DNA of 64,000 nt from Odontocerum albicorne (GCA_949825065.1 OX463846.1:13267753-13331752), one strand, 5' to 3'; shown: positions 21,336 through 33,624, counted from the stretch's first letter. The notes: generated by a model not told the origin, from the letters alone. Translations and numbers: made by a program.

Positions 21336-22949
21336 AGCATAATTCACATATGGTAACAATGCTGCTGGTCGTAATAAAGATGTTTGGAATACCTTCTTCA
21401 CGTTCAAAAGACGTCCTTGCGGTCAGTTATTATTAAACGAGTCTCTTATTCCATTAACCAGGCTTTAATTTCACAAAAATGGTTTCAACTTTTGTCAAAT
21501 ATTCTTTTAGCATGCTGTTCAATGCTTAGACACGCGGAGTACAAATATGTGTTTTTATCACGATAACACTGTTTCTTCACCTTAGGAGTAGGCCTTGGCA
21601 TAAATTAATGTATAAATTAAAATATTGTGTAACGGTTATATTTTAACTTCCCCTTTATAGAAAGGGATGCATTTTTACCCTAAAATCGTATATAAAAGAC
21701 GTCTGTGTGAGTGTTAGCAGATAAAAAGCTTTCGGACATTAAAATAAAACAGATATCCTCTTCATATCTTGTTCAAAAGGATATAAAACTTAACAGCTAC
21801 GAGTATATTAAAAAAATAACTAATTACATATTTTTTTGTTGCAAAAATACGCCATTCTATTTAGGTAACGTTGAATCTTTTTTCGGACCCCATTGAAATG
21901 TGTGTAGTTCAGTGCATTTAAAGTGAAAGACCTCTCTAGATTGAAGGGATAATTCATGTTCTTAAAATACTATTAATTTTAGTTCTGTGTTTAACTATTG
22001 CACTTGATAAGCATTTAAAAGGTGAAAGTTTGACGGTTGAAGAATATATCTTAACATCATCATTAACACTATCACGCCATGTTCCTATTATGATAGGAAT
22101 AGAGATAAACTTCCACTTAATTCAATTAGGACACAACTATTTTCCTTTTGCCACTGTTATATAGTACACTTCGTCAGGCGTAGTCTCCTATTATATTGGC
22201 TTTTTGCAATTCTCTCAGTCACAATTTGATTAATTGGGTTATGTCACGTTTTTTAGGCCTTCCCAAAAACCTCATATTTTTTATACTACTTCTATCGATT
22301 ATTTTTTATTTTTTTTATAATTCATCTTTCTACGTAGCTGAATCATATAAATTTTCCATTATTCGTCTTAAGCACTGCATCTTTATATCTATATGATACA
22401 TTATGTTATACATAAACTTACTTTCGCAGACCCGTGACCATCGCTTGTCTTGCCTTGACCAATGTTGTCGTATATAAAGTATATTTGAAAATACAATACT
22501 CGGTTAGCGCCATGCATACAAACAATGGCACTAGACTACAGGAGAAAACTGCAAACAGCCCGGCCCACAATTAGCGGCGAAGATTGATGGGGCAATCTGC
22601 TCCCCATTCCGGCCCCCACCGCTTCCCATCAGGGCCGACGTACCACCCAGTTCGCCCAACACTTTTCACTCTTCTAATAGTTATTTATGCTCGTCGTGCA
22701 AAAAAGGAAAAACTCGCCAGGAATTTACTACAAAGAGCCGAGATGTTACTTTTTGTGCTACTTATATTTTTGGTTCAAAATAAGAACTTAGCGTTTTTAA
22801 AGCAGACCGGTTTTCTTTGTATTGAAAACAGTAACGGACGGAAGATGCTTGAGGCAGATTTTTGTTATTCGTCTTTCTTTAAAGGGTAGTTTTTGAGCAT
22901 CTGTATCTTTGTAGTTTGTAAAAATTAAAGTATTGCAAACTAATAAGTA
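21336..22949. other. spacer with GC-rich island at 22540-22690
   Basis: The island around 22555-22680 (CAGCCCGGCCC, TCCGGCCCCCACCGC, AGGGCCGACG) has several CpGs and a 101-codon plus-strand frame (22584-22889) with no recognisable domain. Around 22075-22110 a short LINE family X-like end (TATCACGCCATGTTCC) may be present but is too short to call. Elsewhere A+T-rich. Confidence 0.35.
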
Positions 22950-23160
22950 TTGCAAACTAATGGTAAGACGTCTGTCATCTGACCCAGAGATTGTGGGTTT
23001 AATTCCCTCTAGAAACCGGTATTTTAAGAAAAAAAGGTTTCAGTCTGGTTTTCATTTAAAGCCTCATAAACACTTTTCTGATAGGTTGGGGTAGATTGCC
23101 GAATGGTACTAATCCCACAAGGTTGTACTGGATGCAAAGAAAGTGTAGCAGCCAGACTTG
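22950..23160 (+). mobile_element. tRNA-derived SINE, family A (full 3' body)
   Basis: The head TAATGGTAAGACGTCTG lacks its first bases and is preceded by a 17-bp duplicated flank (TATTGCAAACTAATAAG). The B box is GTGGGTTTAATTCCC. Then AGAAACCGGTATTTTAAG, TTTCAGTCTGGTTTTCATTT, AGATTGCCGAATGGTAC, AATCCCACAAGGTTGTACTG and AAAGTGTAGCAG give the complete tail. It shares this tail with the copy at 29735. Confidence 0.85.
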
Positions 23161-24019
23161 ATTTGTTTAATATTAGGGTTAGTTAGAGCACCTTGAGGAA
23201 AGTTTACTCTTAAAACGGTGGTATATAAATAAATGTCAAGGTCAAGGCACACAACATGCAAGGTTTCAGAAGGCATAGAATCGTAACTTGCCTATGAAAG
23301 TATTTTAAAACGTTGTAAATTGTATGTATTTTTTTATTTCTTCTGCTATCTATTAACACTATTATTATATGATATTTTACGTCATATTGCTCAAATTGAC
23401 TATTCACATAATGTATTTTTATTGATCTATTCTAATGAAAATTACAAGTTTTTTAATCATAAGTCTAGTGATGAAATGTGTATGGGGTCATTAGTTCCCA
23501 AATAATCTGTTATTAATTTCGGTTCTCCATTGTTGATACAAGTGAAACTCGAACAAAGTGGGTACTAGTTTACATAATGAATATTCACACGTTTTTAAAT
23601 TTTAATAAAACCTTCCCGAATTAGCATATTAACAACGTTTCAACAATTTCGTTTAACAAGAATAAATGACTTGAAAATTAGATGTATATGCTAACTTTAC
23701 GAGGCTTAATGACTTATCATGAAATTAATGCGATCAATTTATATGCTCAGCTGACGAAATGCTGTATGTGTGTTTTATTTTAAAAAAAATACACAGATGA
23801 ACAAGAGTCATATTTCATAACTTTCAAGTTTTGAAAGATTAATGTGTTGCTGTGTTAAGGTAGTAATGCTGAAATGGGCATATTTTCAATATGTTCAAAG
23901 AAGTAAATTAATTTATGAAATGAAACTTTTTATGAAATGAAACTTTTTATGAAATGCACTAATTTTATATTTATTTACAATACGTTCGATTTTGATCTAG
24001 AGTTTTTACAAAATACTAT
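23161..24019. other. A+T-rich spacer
   Basis: No gene is seen. Around 23918-23955 the segment ATGAAATGAAACTTTTT is tandemly repeated about twice (period 17 bp). Confidence 0.45.
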
Positions 24020-24290
24020 TCAAATTCAGATTACGAATGAGCATAACAAGATATAACTATTATTAGAATAAAAATATTTAGTTGTAAGAATTGTTATCAA
24101 ACTATTTACAAGAAATTATATATTAAGATTATTACAAATAAAATGACAGGTAGGAAATTAAAATTAAGTTAATTCATAGTTATAATACGAGTACATAAAT
24201 AAGATTAGCTCTTAAGATATAAATTGGTGTATAGGTAAAGCCTTTGGTAAATGTTTGTGTTATAGATTACTTTATTAAATAAAATAATAA
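24020..24290 (-). repeat. dispersed repeat D4, copy 2
   Basis: Its reverse complement matches 8490-8730 over several ordered blocks, the clearest being CTTAATTTTAATTTCCTAC and CCAAAGGCTTTACC. Similarity fades on both sides without clear terminal repeats. Confidence 0.6.
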
Positions 24291-25306
24291 ATATTGGCTA
24301 GAAGATAATGTTCATATTTTAAAATTTTACAAAAATATGATAACATTTTATTTATGATCCGTAGAGAGATATTATTTTCGAGTATATAATTCCGAGTTAT
24401 GATAAAAAAAAATTCAATTCTAAACTATTTTAAGTCGGAATAATACTGATTTGAAATTTTTTGTTCATTCGAAAACAAAACCCACTATCATTTTCAAAAA
24501 AAAAATTCATTTTAGTCGCATTTAATTACAATCAATTATCTAGAAATTATGTCATTTCGTGATGAATTAATGGTGCGAAATGTAAATGCTAAATCGTAAC
24601 CAGTAAATACTGGTTGGTCTGTAATTATCTTTAACGTTACCTGACAGATATTTGAGTGATGAATGGATGCTTTATATGAGATTGATCTTTTATACAAATG
24701 AGATTTTTGTAGTACACTGTATTTGTGCTTTATAATACATTTAATATTAATTAATTCAATAATATTTTTTTAAGCATTTAAGATTTGCTTACTAAGGAGA
24801 ACAAAAAGGAATATAATATAAACCCTACATCAGTGTTTTTAAAACTTTTTCGTTTCACGAGCATCCTTAATATTTGAATATTTTTTACTGCGCCTTAAAA
24901 ACGCATAATTTTAATGAATAATTTGATCAACACACAATTCAGTAAATTCGAGGAAGCGTAACCATAGATAAAATATATGACAGTAACTATAGTTTCTAGA
25001 GAATTCGTTCTTATATCGTGTTAAATTCTCAAGAATTTTTTTAATGAGTGTCATAGTATGTTTTATGCTCCATTAACAAACAGTTCCAAAAGACCTTTTT
25101 TAAATAACCAAAGTAAAGTCATTCTTAAGCAGGTACTTCTGTTTGTCTAATAAATGGAATATATAACATTTGTTGGTTGCAAAAAATATTTATATAATAG
25201 AAGTTTTGAAATAAGAGATAACTTTAAATATGTGATATTACCCTAAGATTTTAAATTTCACATAAGATTAACAAATATTCTTCTAGAGAGAACAAAATAA
25301 AATTAT
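24291..25306. other. A+T-rich spacer with a possible hAT left end at 24831
   Basis: CAGTGTTTTTAAAACTTTTT followed by CGTTTCACGAGCATCC at 24831-24866 resembles the left end of a hAT element. No matching right end or target duplication was found within 1 kb, so the call is weak. Confidence 0.3.
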
Positions 25307-25500
25307 TGACGATCTTCATTGTCTAGTTGGTAAGATGCGTGACTACAATCATGGGGTTTCGGGTTCGATTCACGATGGTACCCAAAAAAAAGTTTAAAAG
25401 AAGACTCTCAGTCTTTTAAAACAGTTCGTCTGGTAATAATGCTCGAGGGCGTCGACTACGCGTCCGATAATGTTAAAGTGTACCGTACGAAAGAAGAAGA
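25307..25500 (+). mobile_element. tRNA-derived SINE, family A
   Basis: GACGATCTTCATTGTCTAG and TTGGTAAGATGCG form the A-box region, and TTTCGGGTTCGATTCACG the B box. Then come GGTACCCAAAAAAAAG and the body CTCTCAGTCTTTTAAAAC, CGTCTGGTAATAATGC. Confidence 0.8.
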
Positions 25501-26194
25501 ATAAATTATTTCTATAACAAATGTAAATATGAAGGATTTGATCGTTTAGGGGAGATTATTTCCGTTTAAAAGAGTCCTGTTTTTATATTTTTTCTGAATG
25601 AATATTTTTAAAGGTTTTTCGATTTAATTGTTCTTCTATTTCTCACGTGAAGAAATATTGCCGTTTTCTATTGGCTACTTGACACGTAATCTGATGTGGC
25701 CATGTGGATTAAAAAAGTTGTTTATTTAAGGGGTAGCGAATCTTTGTCCGCGTATTCAAAAAGGATTAAAAAAGAATATTTTATTTTTAAAAATTCTTTG
25801 AAGCAGATTCGTTCCTCTCCCTTTTCGAGGGGGGTGCATATCGTTTCTCTATCCCTTCCTCCACAGTACACGCATATCTCCATTAGAGCGCCTCTTTGTT
25901 CTTTTTAAATGTAAGTACATAAATTACACTCTTAAATGTTTTTTTTTTAAATTTAATTTTCAAGTTTGTGTAATTGTTATTATCTTAATGTATGAGCCTA
26001 AAAAATGTAAGCAATCTATTTTGAATTTATATAAATATAATATTTTTAATAAATTTGATTTGAGTTTACATAACACGGTATGGAGAGAGGTATGTGTTTT
26101 ATTTTTGGTATCAACTCGAACAGATGTGTGAGTTTTGATCTGTTCGTCAAAATTAATAAGTCAATACTATACACACTCAAAATGTCGCACCTTT
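25501..26194. other. A+T-rich spacer
   Basis: The frame 25696-25908 is Lys/Ser-rich with no domain. Nothing else seen. Confidence 0.4.
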
Positions 26195-26275
26195 GTTGAG
26201 CAGAACAATATCTGTCTGGAATCGAACCCAGTACGCAAGCCCACATGGCAAGCTCATTAATTCCTCACCCTTCAC
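26195..26275 (-). mobile_element. short tRNA-like (SINE head) remnant
   Basis: On the minus strand an intact B box, GGGTTCGATTCCAG, is preceded by TTGCCATGTGGGCTTGCG. No family A body follows, so this is an isolated head or another SINE family. Confidence 0.45.
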
Positions 26276-27247
26276 ATCACTATTTTTCATAGTAGTTGAC
26301 TTTTTACGTTTACTCATCAGTACAAAAACTTTGTAGATTCATATTTCCTTAACCACTTTGAAAAACTAAAACAATTTTAAATTATAATTTAATTAAGAAG
26401 AAAAATCAGTTTTTTATATAAAAGGGTTCCCAAAACATTTTAATAAAATCAAATTTAATTTAAGAGTTCTGTATATCAAATGTCAAACATGACATTTTTT
26501 TTCCTTCTGATAAAACCGCAGAAATTATAATATATAGTATGTCAAAGTGTCATTTTAAATTATTTTTAAGCAATAAATAATCTTTTAAATTTTCAAACAA
26601 ATATAAAAGCACTCGTGAATTTTCTTTTTTATTGCTTAAAATTTTAAAAATTAATAAAATTTGAACGATATGGAAAAATTAACAAGAATATAACTACTGA
26701 TTTTTCTCTTAGAATAAGTGTTGTACTTTCGCTGGATAAAATTATTTGCAGTTTATTGAAAAATACCCAAATAAATGTGTATTTTAACCAAAAATAATAA
26801 AAAAAAACAGCAATTGATAAAAATTTAAAATGCTTGTAATCCCCTGCATCCGCTTCCTTAAACCTGGCGGTGTTTATCGCCTTTTCAGATCGCAGGATCT
26901 TGATACATCCAATGCGATAATTGCACCTATATTTGTGTCAACGTCATTTCAAACATGCCGCAAATGTTTTGTGGCATTTCCATTCAAGCCCAACGCAAGC
27001 CCACCTCACAAAAAAATCCTTTATTCTTGAACGAAAAACCCACTCGGTAAATTGATACCAAATCTGCAGACCCCGGCCCCATCAAAACATGTTGTTCGCT
27101 AATAAAAGCACTCGAATTTCTTTTGTCAAACTAGTTTTGAGGGGCGATCCTTTTTTAAAGCACAGCTTTTCAAACTTGTTTAGTGTCCTACAATTTCAAG
27201 CTTTCGTTACCGTAACATGGTGATAAATTGCATTAAAATGACCTAAA
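26276..27247. other. A+T-rich spacer
   Basis: No gene is recognised. A slightly GC-richer stretch at 26840-27100 has a 66-codon frame without known motifs. Confidence 0.4.
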
Positions 27248-27490
27248 GAAAAATTACAAGACGTTTCTATAAAACATTTTTTATTTTTTGATACCATAAT
27301 ATTTTAAGCTATTTCCCTGTCGGGATAGACTCGACACATATCCTTCGTCTCTTCTATTATACAACCCTACACCTTTTTATACAACTCCGACGATTCCTCT
27401 GACTATCCACGTTTTTTTCTTTAAAAATATCGTACACTCAATCCAACCATAATTTTCTTGGTTTTCGTCTCTCACTCAGTGCAAATGTGA
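27248..27490 (-). pseudogene. LINE family X 3' end, first tandem copy
   Basis: On the minus strand: CCAAGAAAATTATGGTTGGA (P-R-K-x-W-L-D), then GGATAGTCAGAGGAATCGTC, GTTGTATAA and TCCCGACAGGGAAATAGC. It is followed at a 243-bp offset by a second copy that repeats even the flanking GAAAAATTACAAGACG, so the duplication is segmental, not two insertions. This copy lacks the GCAGAGAGG block that the second has. Confidence 0.7.
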
Positions 27491-27800
27491 GAAAAATTAC
27501 AAGACGTTTCTATAAAAGATTTTTTATTTTTTGATATCATAATATTTTACGCTATTTCCCTGTCGGCATAGGCAGAGAGGATAGAGCGCTAGATTTTCCT
27601 TTCTCGACACATATCCTTCGTCTATTCTATTATACAACCATACACCTTCTTATACAACTCCGACGATTCCTGTGACTATCCACGTTTTTTTCTTTAAAAA
27701 TATCGTACACTTAATCCAACCATATTTTTCGTGGTCTTCGTCTCTCACGCCTTCTACTCACATTTGCAATGAGTGTTTATTTTGTAAGTCTTTCTTTATT
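27491..27800 (-). pseudogene. LINE family X 3' end, second tandem copy
   Basis: It repeats 27248-27490 with small differences and retains the block GGCAGAGAGGATAGAGCG (27568-27586) missing from the first copy. The reverse strand at the right side gives AATGTGAGTAGAAGGCGTGA, the V-S-R-R segment before the WLD motif. Confidence 0.7.
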
Positions 27801-27806
27801 CAATAT

Positions 27807-27980
27807 GTTGTTTATAGTTAAGGCATTAACGTTGTGGAGGTTTAAATACATTATAATTTATTTTTATTAAACACTGTCTTGTTTGTGCTCCCCTGAAGAT
27901 GAGGTGAAAGCCTGGAAACCGGTAGGGTTATACCGTTACAAAAAAGTGGAATAAACAGTGTTTAATAAAAATAAATTATT
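27807..27980. mobile_element. palindromic element P, copy 1 (5' arm shortened)
   Basis: The outer block GTTTATAGTTAAGGCATTAA and GTTGTGGAGGTTTAAA is followed by the inverted pair ATTTTTATTAAACACTG (27860-27876) and CAGTGTTTAATAAAAAT (27955-27971). The centre has CCTGAAGATGAGG, then GAAAGCC, GGAAACCGG and the hairpin CGGTA-GGGTTA-TACCG. Relative to the copy at 56881, about 25 bp of the inner 5' arm is deleted. Confidence 0.7.
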
Positions 27981-28561
27981 TTCTTTATTCATTCGTTTCA
28001 CATGTCCAAACTATTTTAAAATGCTTTTCTCAGCATACTCAACACATCAGCCTTAAGTTCACATTTATCTCTAATCACTCCACTATCATACATTGTCACT
28101 TTATGTATTTCTCGAAGTGCACGCATTCATAAAGCATTTTTTTTTCGGTCTTGTTCATGCTTTTGTATTTCATAACTTTCATTCTGAGATCTTTCTCTTC
28201 ACATTTTTCATGCAATTTATTTATTTAACTTTTCACCATAAAATATGGTAATCGGATAGACTTATGGTCAGGCGGTAATTTATTCGAACCAACCAGACAA
28301 AAGTAAGTGTTACATGATCGCAAAAAATATTCAAATAATGTGTACCTTTACAAAATGCATAAACAATATACTTAGTACAAATAAATGTGAGATATCGTAA
28401 ATCAAAGAAAAAAGGAAGGAATTGTGAAAAGGAAATAAAAATCAGTATTGAAACTTGTTATATTACTGACTTGAAATTAATAATTTAATTTGTCATCGTT
28501 TTCGGTTTACAGTACCATGTCATATATTAAATTTGCATTATTATTTGTCCTGTTAAGAGCA
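27981..28561. other. A+T-rich spacer
   Basis: Nothing recognisable. Confidence 0.4.
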
Positions 28562-28648
28562 AGAAGTACTTATGTATTATAGTACTTATAAGAAGTACTT
28601 ATGTATTATAGTACTTATAAGAAGTACTTATGTATTATAGTACTTATT
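28562..28648. repeat. 29-bp perfect tandem repeat, three units
   Basis: AGAAGTACTTATGTATTATA followed by GTACTTATA starts at 28562, 28591 and 28620. The units are essentially identical. Each contains the inverted pair AAGTACTTA/AGTACTTAT, so single strands could fold. Confidence 0.92.
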
Positions 28649-29734
28649 TGTGACTGCAAATTATACGAAATAAGTTAGTATTTTGATATTAATATCTTTA
28701 TTGTTACACACTGTATTTTCATACTCACTCATACTCTAAATTTAAGTCGTATCTTGTATAAATTGTCAATGGTGGAAATCAGCAGTAAATAAATAGAAAA
28801 TCTAGTGTAATAGAATTATGAACTCGATTCACCAAACTAAAATAAAATGCTTGCAAATAGTGAATTAATGCTTTAAAATGCAAAGAGAGAAAAAGACATC
28901 GGAGAAAACAAACAAATATATTAGAGAATTTCCCTGTAAAGGGGTAAGAAGTGTTAATTGTAGACGTTAATGTAAATGTGTTTGTTTACAAGGCTGTATT
29001 AAGTAAAATGTTGAGTTCCCATGCATAAAGTTTATCACGGCTTCCCAACAGGAACTAAGTTAATAGGTTAACGATCAAGTTTTATAATTAAACAATATTT
29101 CTGGAGATTATACTTTGCAATGAAGAGTTATTCAAGTCATAATAGATATAAATTAAACATTTTTCGTTACTGAATGTTAGTATGTATATATATGAATAAT
29201 ATAATTTTGTATAAGTTAAGATGTCAAACTTTAATCATCGGAGAGGAAGTGGAGTGTAACGGGTTTTAAAGTTGACAGTTATAATATGCAGTTAAAGCAC
29301 TCCAAGAATGTCTTAATAAAAAAAAATTATGTGAATTCGCCTTGCTTTTTTCTATTACAAATGCTTTCCATTTTTACGAAGGATTTATATCTCTTAGGCC
29401 CGAATTCATAGTCTGACCTTAATACCAAATCCTAATTTCTAGCCTTTAGATTTGAATTCAGAGTCAGACCTCACATGTGGTAATGAAACCATTTAGGATT
29501 TAAGGAAGCTGAAACAAATTTGAACGAAATTAAAATTTTAATACGAATTGTTTCTGTAAAAAAGTAAACATTAAGTATTTAATGTGAAAATCAGACTATG
29601 AATTCGTACCTTAATATTAACAAAAAATAAGTGTCCTAAATTTCCCATGTATGTTTTTTTTATAATGAATCATATTCTATGTACTTAAAAATAATATAAT
29701 TTATTTCAGCGAAAATACTGTATTGGACACTACA
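28649..29734. other. A+T-rich spacer
   Basis: No gene is seen. The motif GAATTCATAGTCTGACCTTA near 29402 recurs in inverse form as TCAGACTATGAATTCG near 29591, a weak 190-bp-spaced inverted repeat. Confidence 0.4.
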
Positions 29735-29955
29735 AAACAGAAAATTGTTGGCAAGACGCTATCTTTCAACCCAAATGATTGCGGGTTAGATTTTTGTTGG
29801 AGCCTACATATTTTAAAAAGATTTCTAGTCTGGCTATTACTTAAGGCTTTTTAAAAGATATTTCTGTTTAGTTGGAAGAGATTACTACATGATAATTAAT
29901 CCACACAACTGTATTGTTTACGATGAAAGTGTAGCACAGTACAATACAATATTTA
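29735..29955 (+). mobile_element. tRNA-derived SINE, family A (with full tail)
   Basis: TTGGCAAGACGCTATC (A-box region), TTGCGGGTTAGATTTTTG (mutated B box), then TTTCTAGTCTGGC, AGATTACTACATGATAATTA, ATCCACACAACTGTATTG and GATGAAAGTGTAGCACAGTA. The tail order equals that of the 22950 copy. Confidence 0.8.
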
Positions 29956-30769
29956 GAACTTAAATTATAATTTTGATATTATCCAAAACTATATAAGAAA
30001 TACGAATGTTTCTTAAAATCGGAATCCTAATAATGCAGTTATAAATTAAATCCAATCCTGATGATCACATGATACTATCTTAGACCATCGAAGACAATAA
30101 ATGTACTTTGTACATGTACGATTGTCGAAGCATATTTTTCTGCACTTATCTATGTGTATGAATTCAAGTTATCTAAATATTTAAATGCCTGCAAATAGAC
30201 GAATGTGTGTTTTTCTTTTTATGAAATTACATATAATTAGGAAATATCTGTTAAGTATAATGTTTGTTTGAGTAAAATAAGTATGCATATAAGAAAATAT
30301 AGTCATTGGTTCGTAAAAATATGACGATTTTTTTTCACATCTTGTTAAACTGTCAAAATGGCAAATTGTGTCCTTTATCTCCCAGGCACATATTTAAAAA
30401 CGTAAATTATTATTGAAAGGACACGAGGTTCTATGATAAATAGAACAAAGAATGAAATATAGGTTACGGCCAATTACGTGGTGCAAAATGTTGGGAGCCA
30501 GTGTCCTAGCTGTTGACAGCGCAGTTGAATAGCTCTCCGCGCGGCTTGACACAGTGTGTTGACGTGAACACAAAAAGCCGCAAACAACACGCAACCGTAA
30601 CTTTAATAATAATAATCATTTCGTGTTGATGTGTCATTTCTGGGGGATGGAGAGATGCTGGGACGTGTCGCCAGTACCGTTGGTTACGAGGTTTTCTAAA
30701 TAGATAATTAGATCAATGTCATTCATTTCTAAAACAGAGTCAAGAGTTAGAAAGAATTTTCGGATATAT
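29956..30769. other. spacer with GC-richer island at 30460-30710
   Basis: The island (GCGCAGTTGAATAGC, CCGCGCGGCTTGAC, AAAAGCCGCAAAC) carries several CpGs but no recognised frame or element. The minus-strand frame 30394-30594 (66 codons) has no known domain. Confidence 0.35.
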
Positions 30770-30850
30770 TACCGAGTTTGGTGAATTAAAATGTAGCCGA
30801 CGTTTCGCAGATGTTACAGCCTTCATCTTCAAGGAGATTTAAAAAAATAT
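30770..30850 (-). repeat. stem-loop motif with CTTGAAGATGAAGG...CGAAACGTCGG
   Basis: The minus strand reads CTCCTTGAAGATGAAGG, then ATCTGCGAAACGTCGG and CTACATTTTAATTCACC. The GAAGATG...GAAACGTCGG pair resembles cores seen at the ends of Penelope-like elements and other foldback repeats. No second arm was found here, so only half an element remains. Confidence 0.4.
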
Positions 30851-31308
30851 ATTACGAAATATCTTGGAATGTACAGGATGCTAGGTTAGTGAATACGTCT
30901 TAATACTCTCGATGAGAGGAAGTTCAATATTAGATAACTTACATTGTATTTAGGATAAGTTTTTGTTAGACTCTGATGATGTATGCCTTACAGTTATTTC
31001 GTTAAATCAACAGGTATGGCCTTTGCCAAGTTTTAAAAAATATTTATATTCCATAGCCTTTCGGCCACGAAACAAGAAAATAAACCCGAAAAACTTATGA
31101 CTTTGTGATGATAAGGACTTAATTTAAGCAACATATTTAAAGAAGATTTAAATAATCTTTTTGTCCGACTTTCTAGCCATACGTAGAAAATTGTCTTCTC
31201 AGTAATGTGTTTACAATTATGATTTATCATTGTAAAAGTTTCAAGATTGTTTTTGCTGCGTGCAACAGCTTGTAGATAATAAATATTAATACAGGCACAG
31301 TCGTCTTT

Positions 31309-31420
31309 TATCCACAGGATGACTGCCAATTATACTCAATCACGAGGGATTGCCTATCGTATCGTATAAAAGTTCAATCAGGAATGCCATAAATTACCTC
31401 CATCCAGTTCGGTCCAAAAC
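31309..31420. repeat. dispersed repeat D1, copy 2 part a
   Basis: TCCACAGGATGACTGC, AATCACGAGGG and TATCGTATAAAAG match the segment at 34379-34445. It then continues with CCTCCATCCAG, which matches 2781. Confidence 0.5.
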
Positions 31421-32099
31421 CTTGAACTTTACGGATCTCGAAGTTGAGGCCCAACCAATCTTGAGATGATGAAGGCTTTTTTTCTTTATCCACTTTCCAC
31501 TGATTTTTCCCGTTACACAAAGATGTCTACTTCTAGTTAGCTTATTTACAAGGAAAAATAAACTGGTAGATGGTACCGTGAATACTATATATCCACAGTG
31601 TCACTCAGTTGGTTCGCTATCTCTATACCACACGTGACTGAGCGTTTAGCAATGATATTCGTTGTGTAAGTTGGTATATAGAACAGAGGGTAATCCTTGC
31701 ACGGCTTTATTTATCGGGAACATAACAACTTAGTGCTTTTAGTATCGCTGGCAGTTAAAACAATCTTGAAAATCCTTAAGTATCGCAATGGATTCTTGCC
31801 TTCTTGTTTTGAAGCTTTTATAGTTACACACCGTGAGAAGTTCGACATTGTGTGCATATTTTGGGTAATCACCCTTTGTTGTATACCATAGATATCTGAG
31901 GATTTTTTTGTATTTATTTTATATTATTCCTATATTTGAGCTGATGACCTCAAACTGCAGATTCATATTCTAATTTAGTTTTTATTAGATAGTTGTCTAA
32001 GTTTCGCAGCATATCGGTACTGGTTAACGAATGTGAGTCCGACTAAATCCTTGAATTCAGAAACTGTTGAATGTGATGTGTTTGTAATATTTTATTTTA
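31421..32099. other. A+T-rich spacer, possibly inside repeat D1
   Basis: Both flanks carry pieces found in other D1 copies, so this stretch may be internal to a longer unknown element. No coding signature was recognised. Confidence 0.35.
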
Positions 32100-32210
32100 A
32101 GGACGATCGAGAAGCAGCCCAACGGTTCCGAAATCTTGGAGAATCCTAAGAACGGTTCATCTTGGAGTTTTATTTACGAATATCTGAATACTACCAAAAA
32201 TACAGGGTTA
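32100..32210. repeat. dispersed repeat D1, copy 2 part b
   Basis: GCCCAACGGTTCCGAAATC, GAGTTTTATTTACGAATATC and ACTACCAAAAA parallel 2865-2945 in the same order. Confidence 0.5.
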
Positions 32211-33215
32211 GTGTTATCTTTACCCTAAATGAGAATAATGATTGTTGTTCAATCATTAATCGTAGTTAGTTTTTTTTTTCAAATTCATAATTCAGACTTG
32301 CTTTAAATGTTTCAATACATACCAATTTTTCCACCCAAAACCCTCATAATATTGATATTTTATAGTAAAGTATAAATTTTGGGAATAAATTTGAAAATCT
32401 ATATTTGATGATATTCTTACTAAAACGGTTATTAATTTTGAGTTGTAAATGGAAATAGGTCCCATATCGGGAGCAGGATGCTGTGTCTAGATTGGAGATG
32501 GGAGGGGAAGTGACAGGGTCGGATCCGGTACGGTTCATGGGAGATTAATCTGCCCAAATTGCGCAGATCACTTTACAGGTTTTGACATCAGGGGCGCATT
32601 CATGCGAATAATTGGAATTCTGAATTCTGCCTGAGTGAAAGCTGATTTAAATGAGTTATGAATGTTCTGGATAAATTCATTCAAGAAAACTGGTTTCGAA
32701 TCAAGTATTGTTATGAATGAATGTGATTTTTCTGTTATTGCTCCGGTTGCCTTTATGATGATGTAAGTGACATTTTTTCAAAAGATTCAATAAGTTAAAT
32801 GGGATATATAATATGCATTTAAAGACATGATTATTTTAAATGCTTTAAATATTCATCCCAACCTCATTATCCCTGTAAAAGTAAGAGTTACAATTTTACA
32901 GTAGTTACTATGCCAATATGTTGTCAATTTGTGAGATAACCCGTGAGATAACAATATCAAAAGATTTTTGAATTCTAATTGAAGACTGATTTTTTTGGTT
33001 TATTAATCTCAATGATTTATATTTATTTTAAAGACAATTAATACAAGTAACTATGTTAATAGTTATCAAAGGTTTCGGCATTTGCTTTGTGGATCTGTAT
33101 ATAAGAATATTAAACAAAAAACATCGTCTAAATTTAGCTTCGGGATATGAGGTAAAAACAAGTGTCGTGATAAAGTGCAATTAGTGGTAAAACAAAATAA
33201 TTTCCCGTATCGCGT
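32211..33215. other. A+T-rich spacer
   Basis: Nothing recognisable. Confidence 0.4.
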
Positions 33216-33363
33216 GGTTTGGTTTATGATGCCAATGTTTTAAAAACGTTGCCGTTTTCCTCTTCGGGGATTTTTTGTTTTTAACTACGCCATCTACACT
33301 ACAAACAAGCCCTGAAGATGAAGACTGAAATGTTTTCGAAACATTGCCATGATAAACCAAACC
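33216..33363. mobile_element. foldback element with 25-bp inverted arms
   Basis: The left arm GGTTTGGTTTATGATGCCAA plus TGTTT (33216-33240) pairs with the right arm at 33339-33363 with two mismatches. Just inside the right arm is CCTGAAGATGAAGAC followed by TTTTCGAAAC, the same core as in the palindromic element P, although the arms are unrelated in sequence. Confidence 0.75.
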
Positions 33364-33624
33364 AATTCTCCGAAAGATCTTACACAATTGATACGAAGAA
33401 CCGCGACAACCTCAAAACGTGGCAGAGTAATTTCTTGTATAATATTTTTTTGTTTGTGTTGTACATTATTTTTCATATCAATGAAATGTTAGTTCTAAGC
33501 GTTCTTAAAACGGTTTTTTTGTTTTATTCAATTACATATATTATACTATATAAAATACCACTTAATTGTACAAATCTAAGTCCATCTCTGTGTTATCACA
33601 ATCCAGGTGAGTTGTCCTTGTTTC

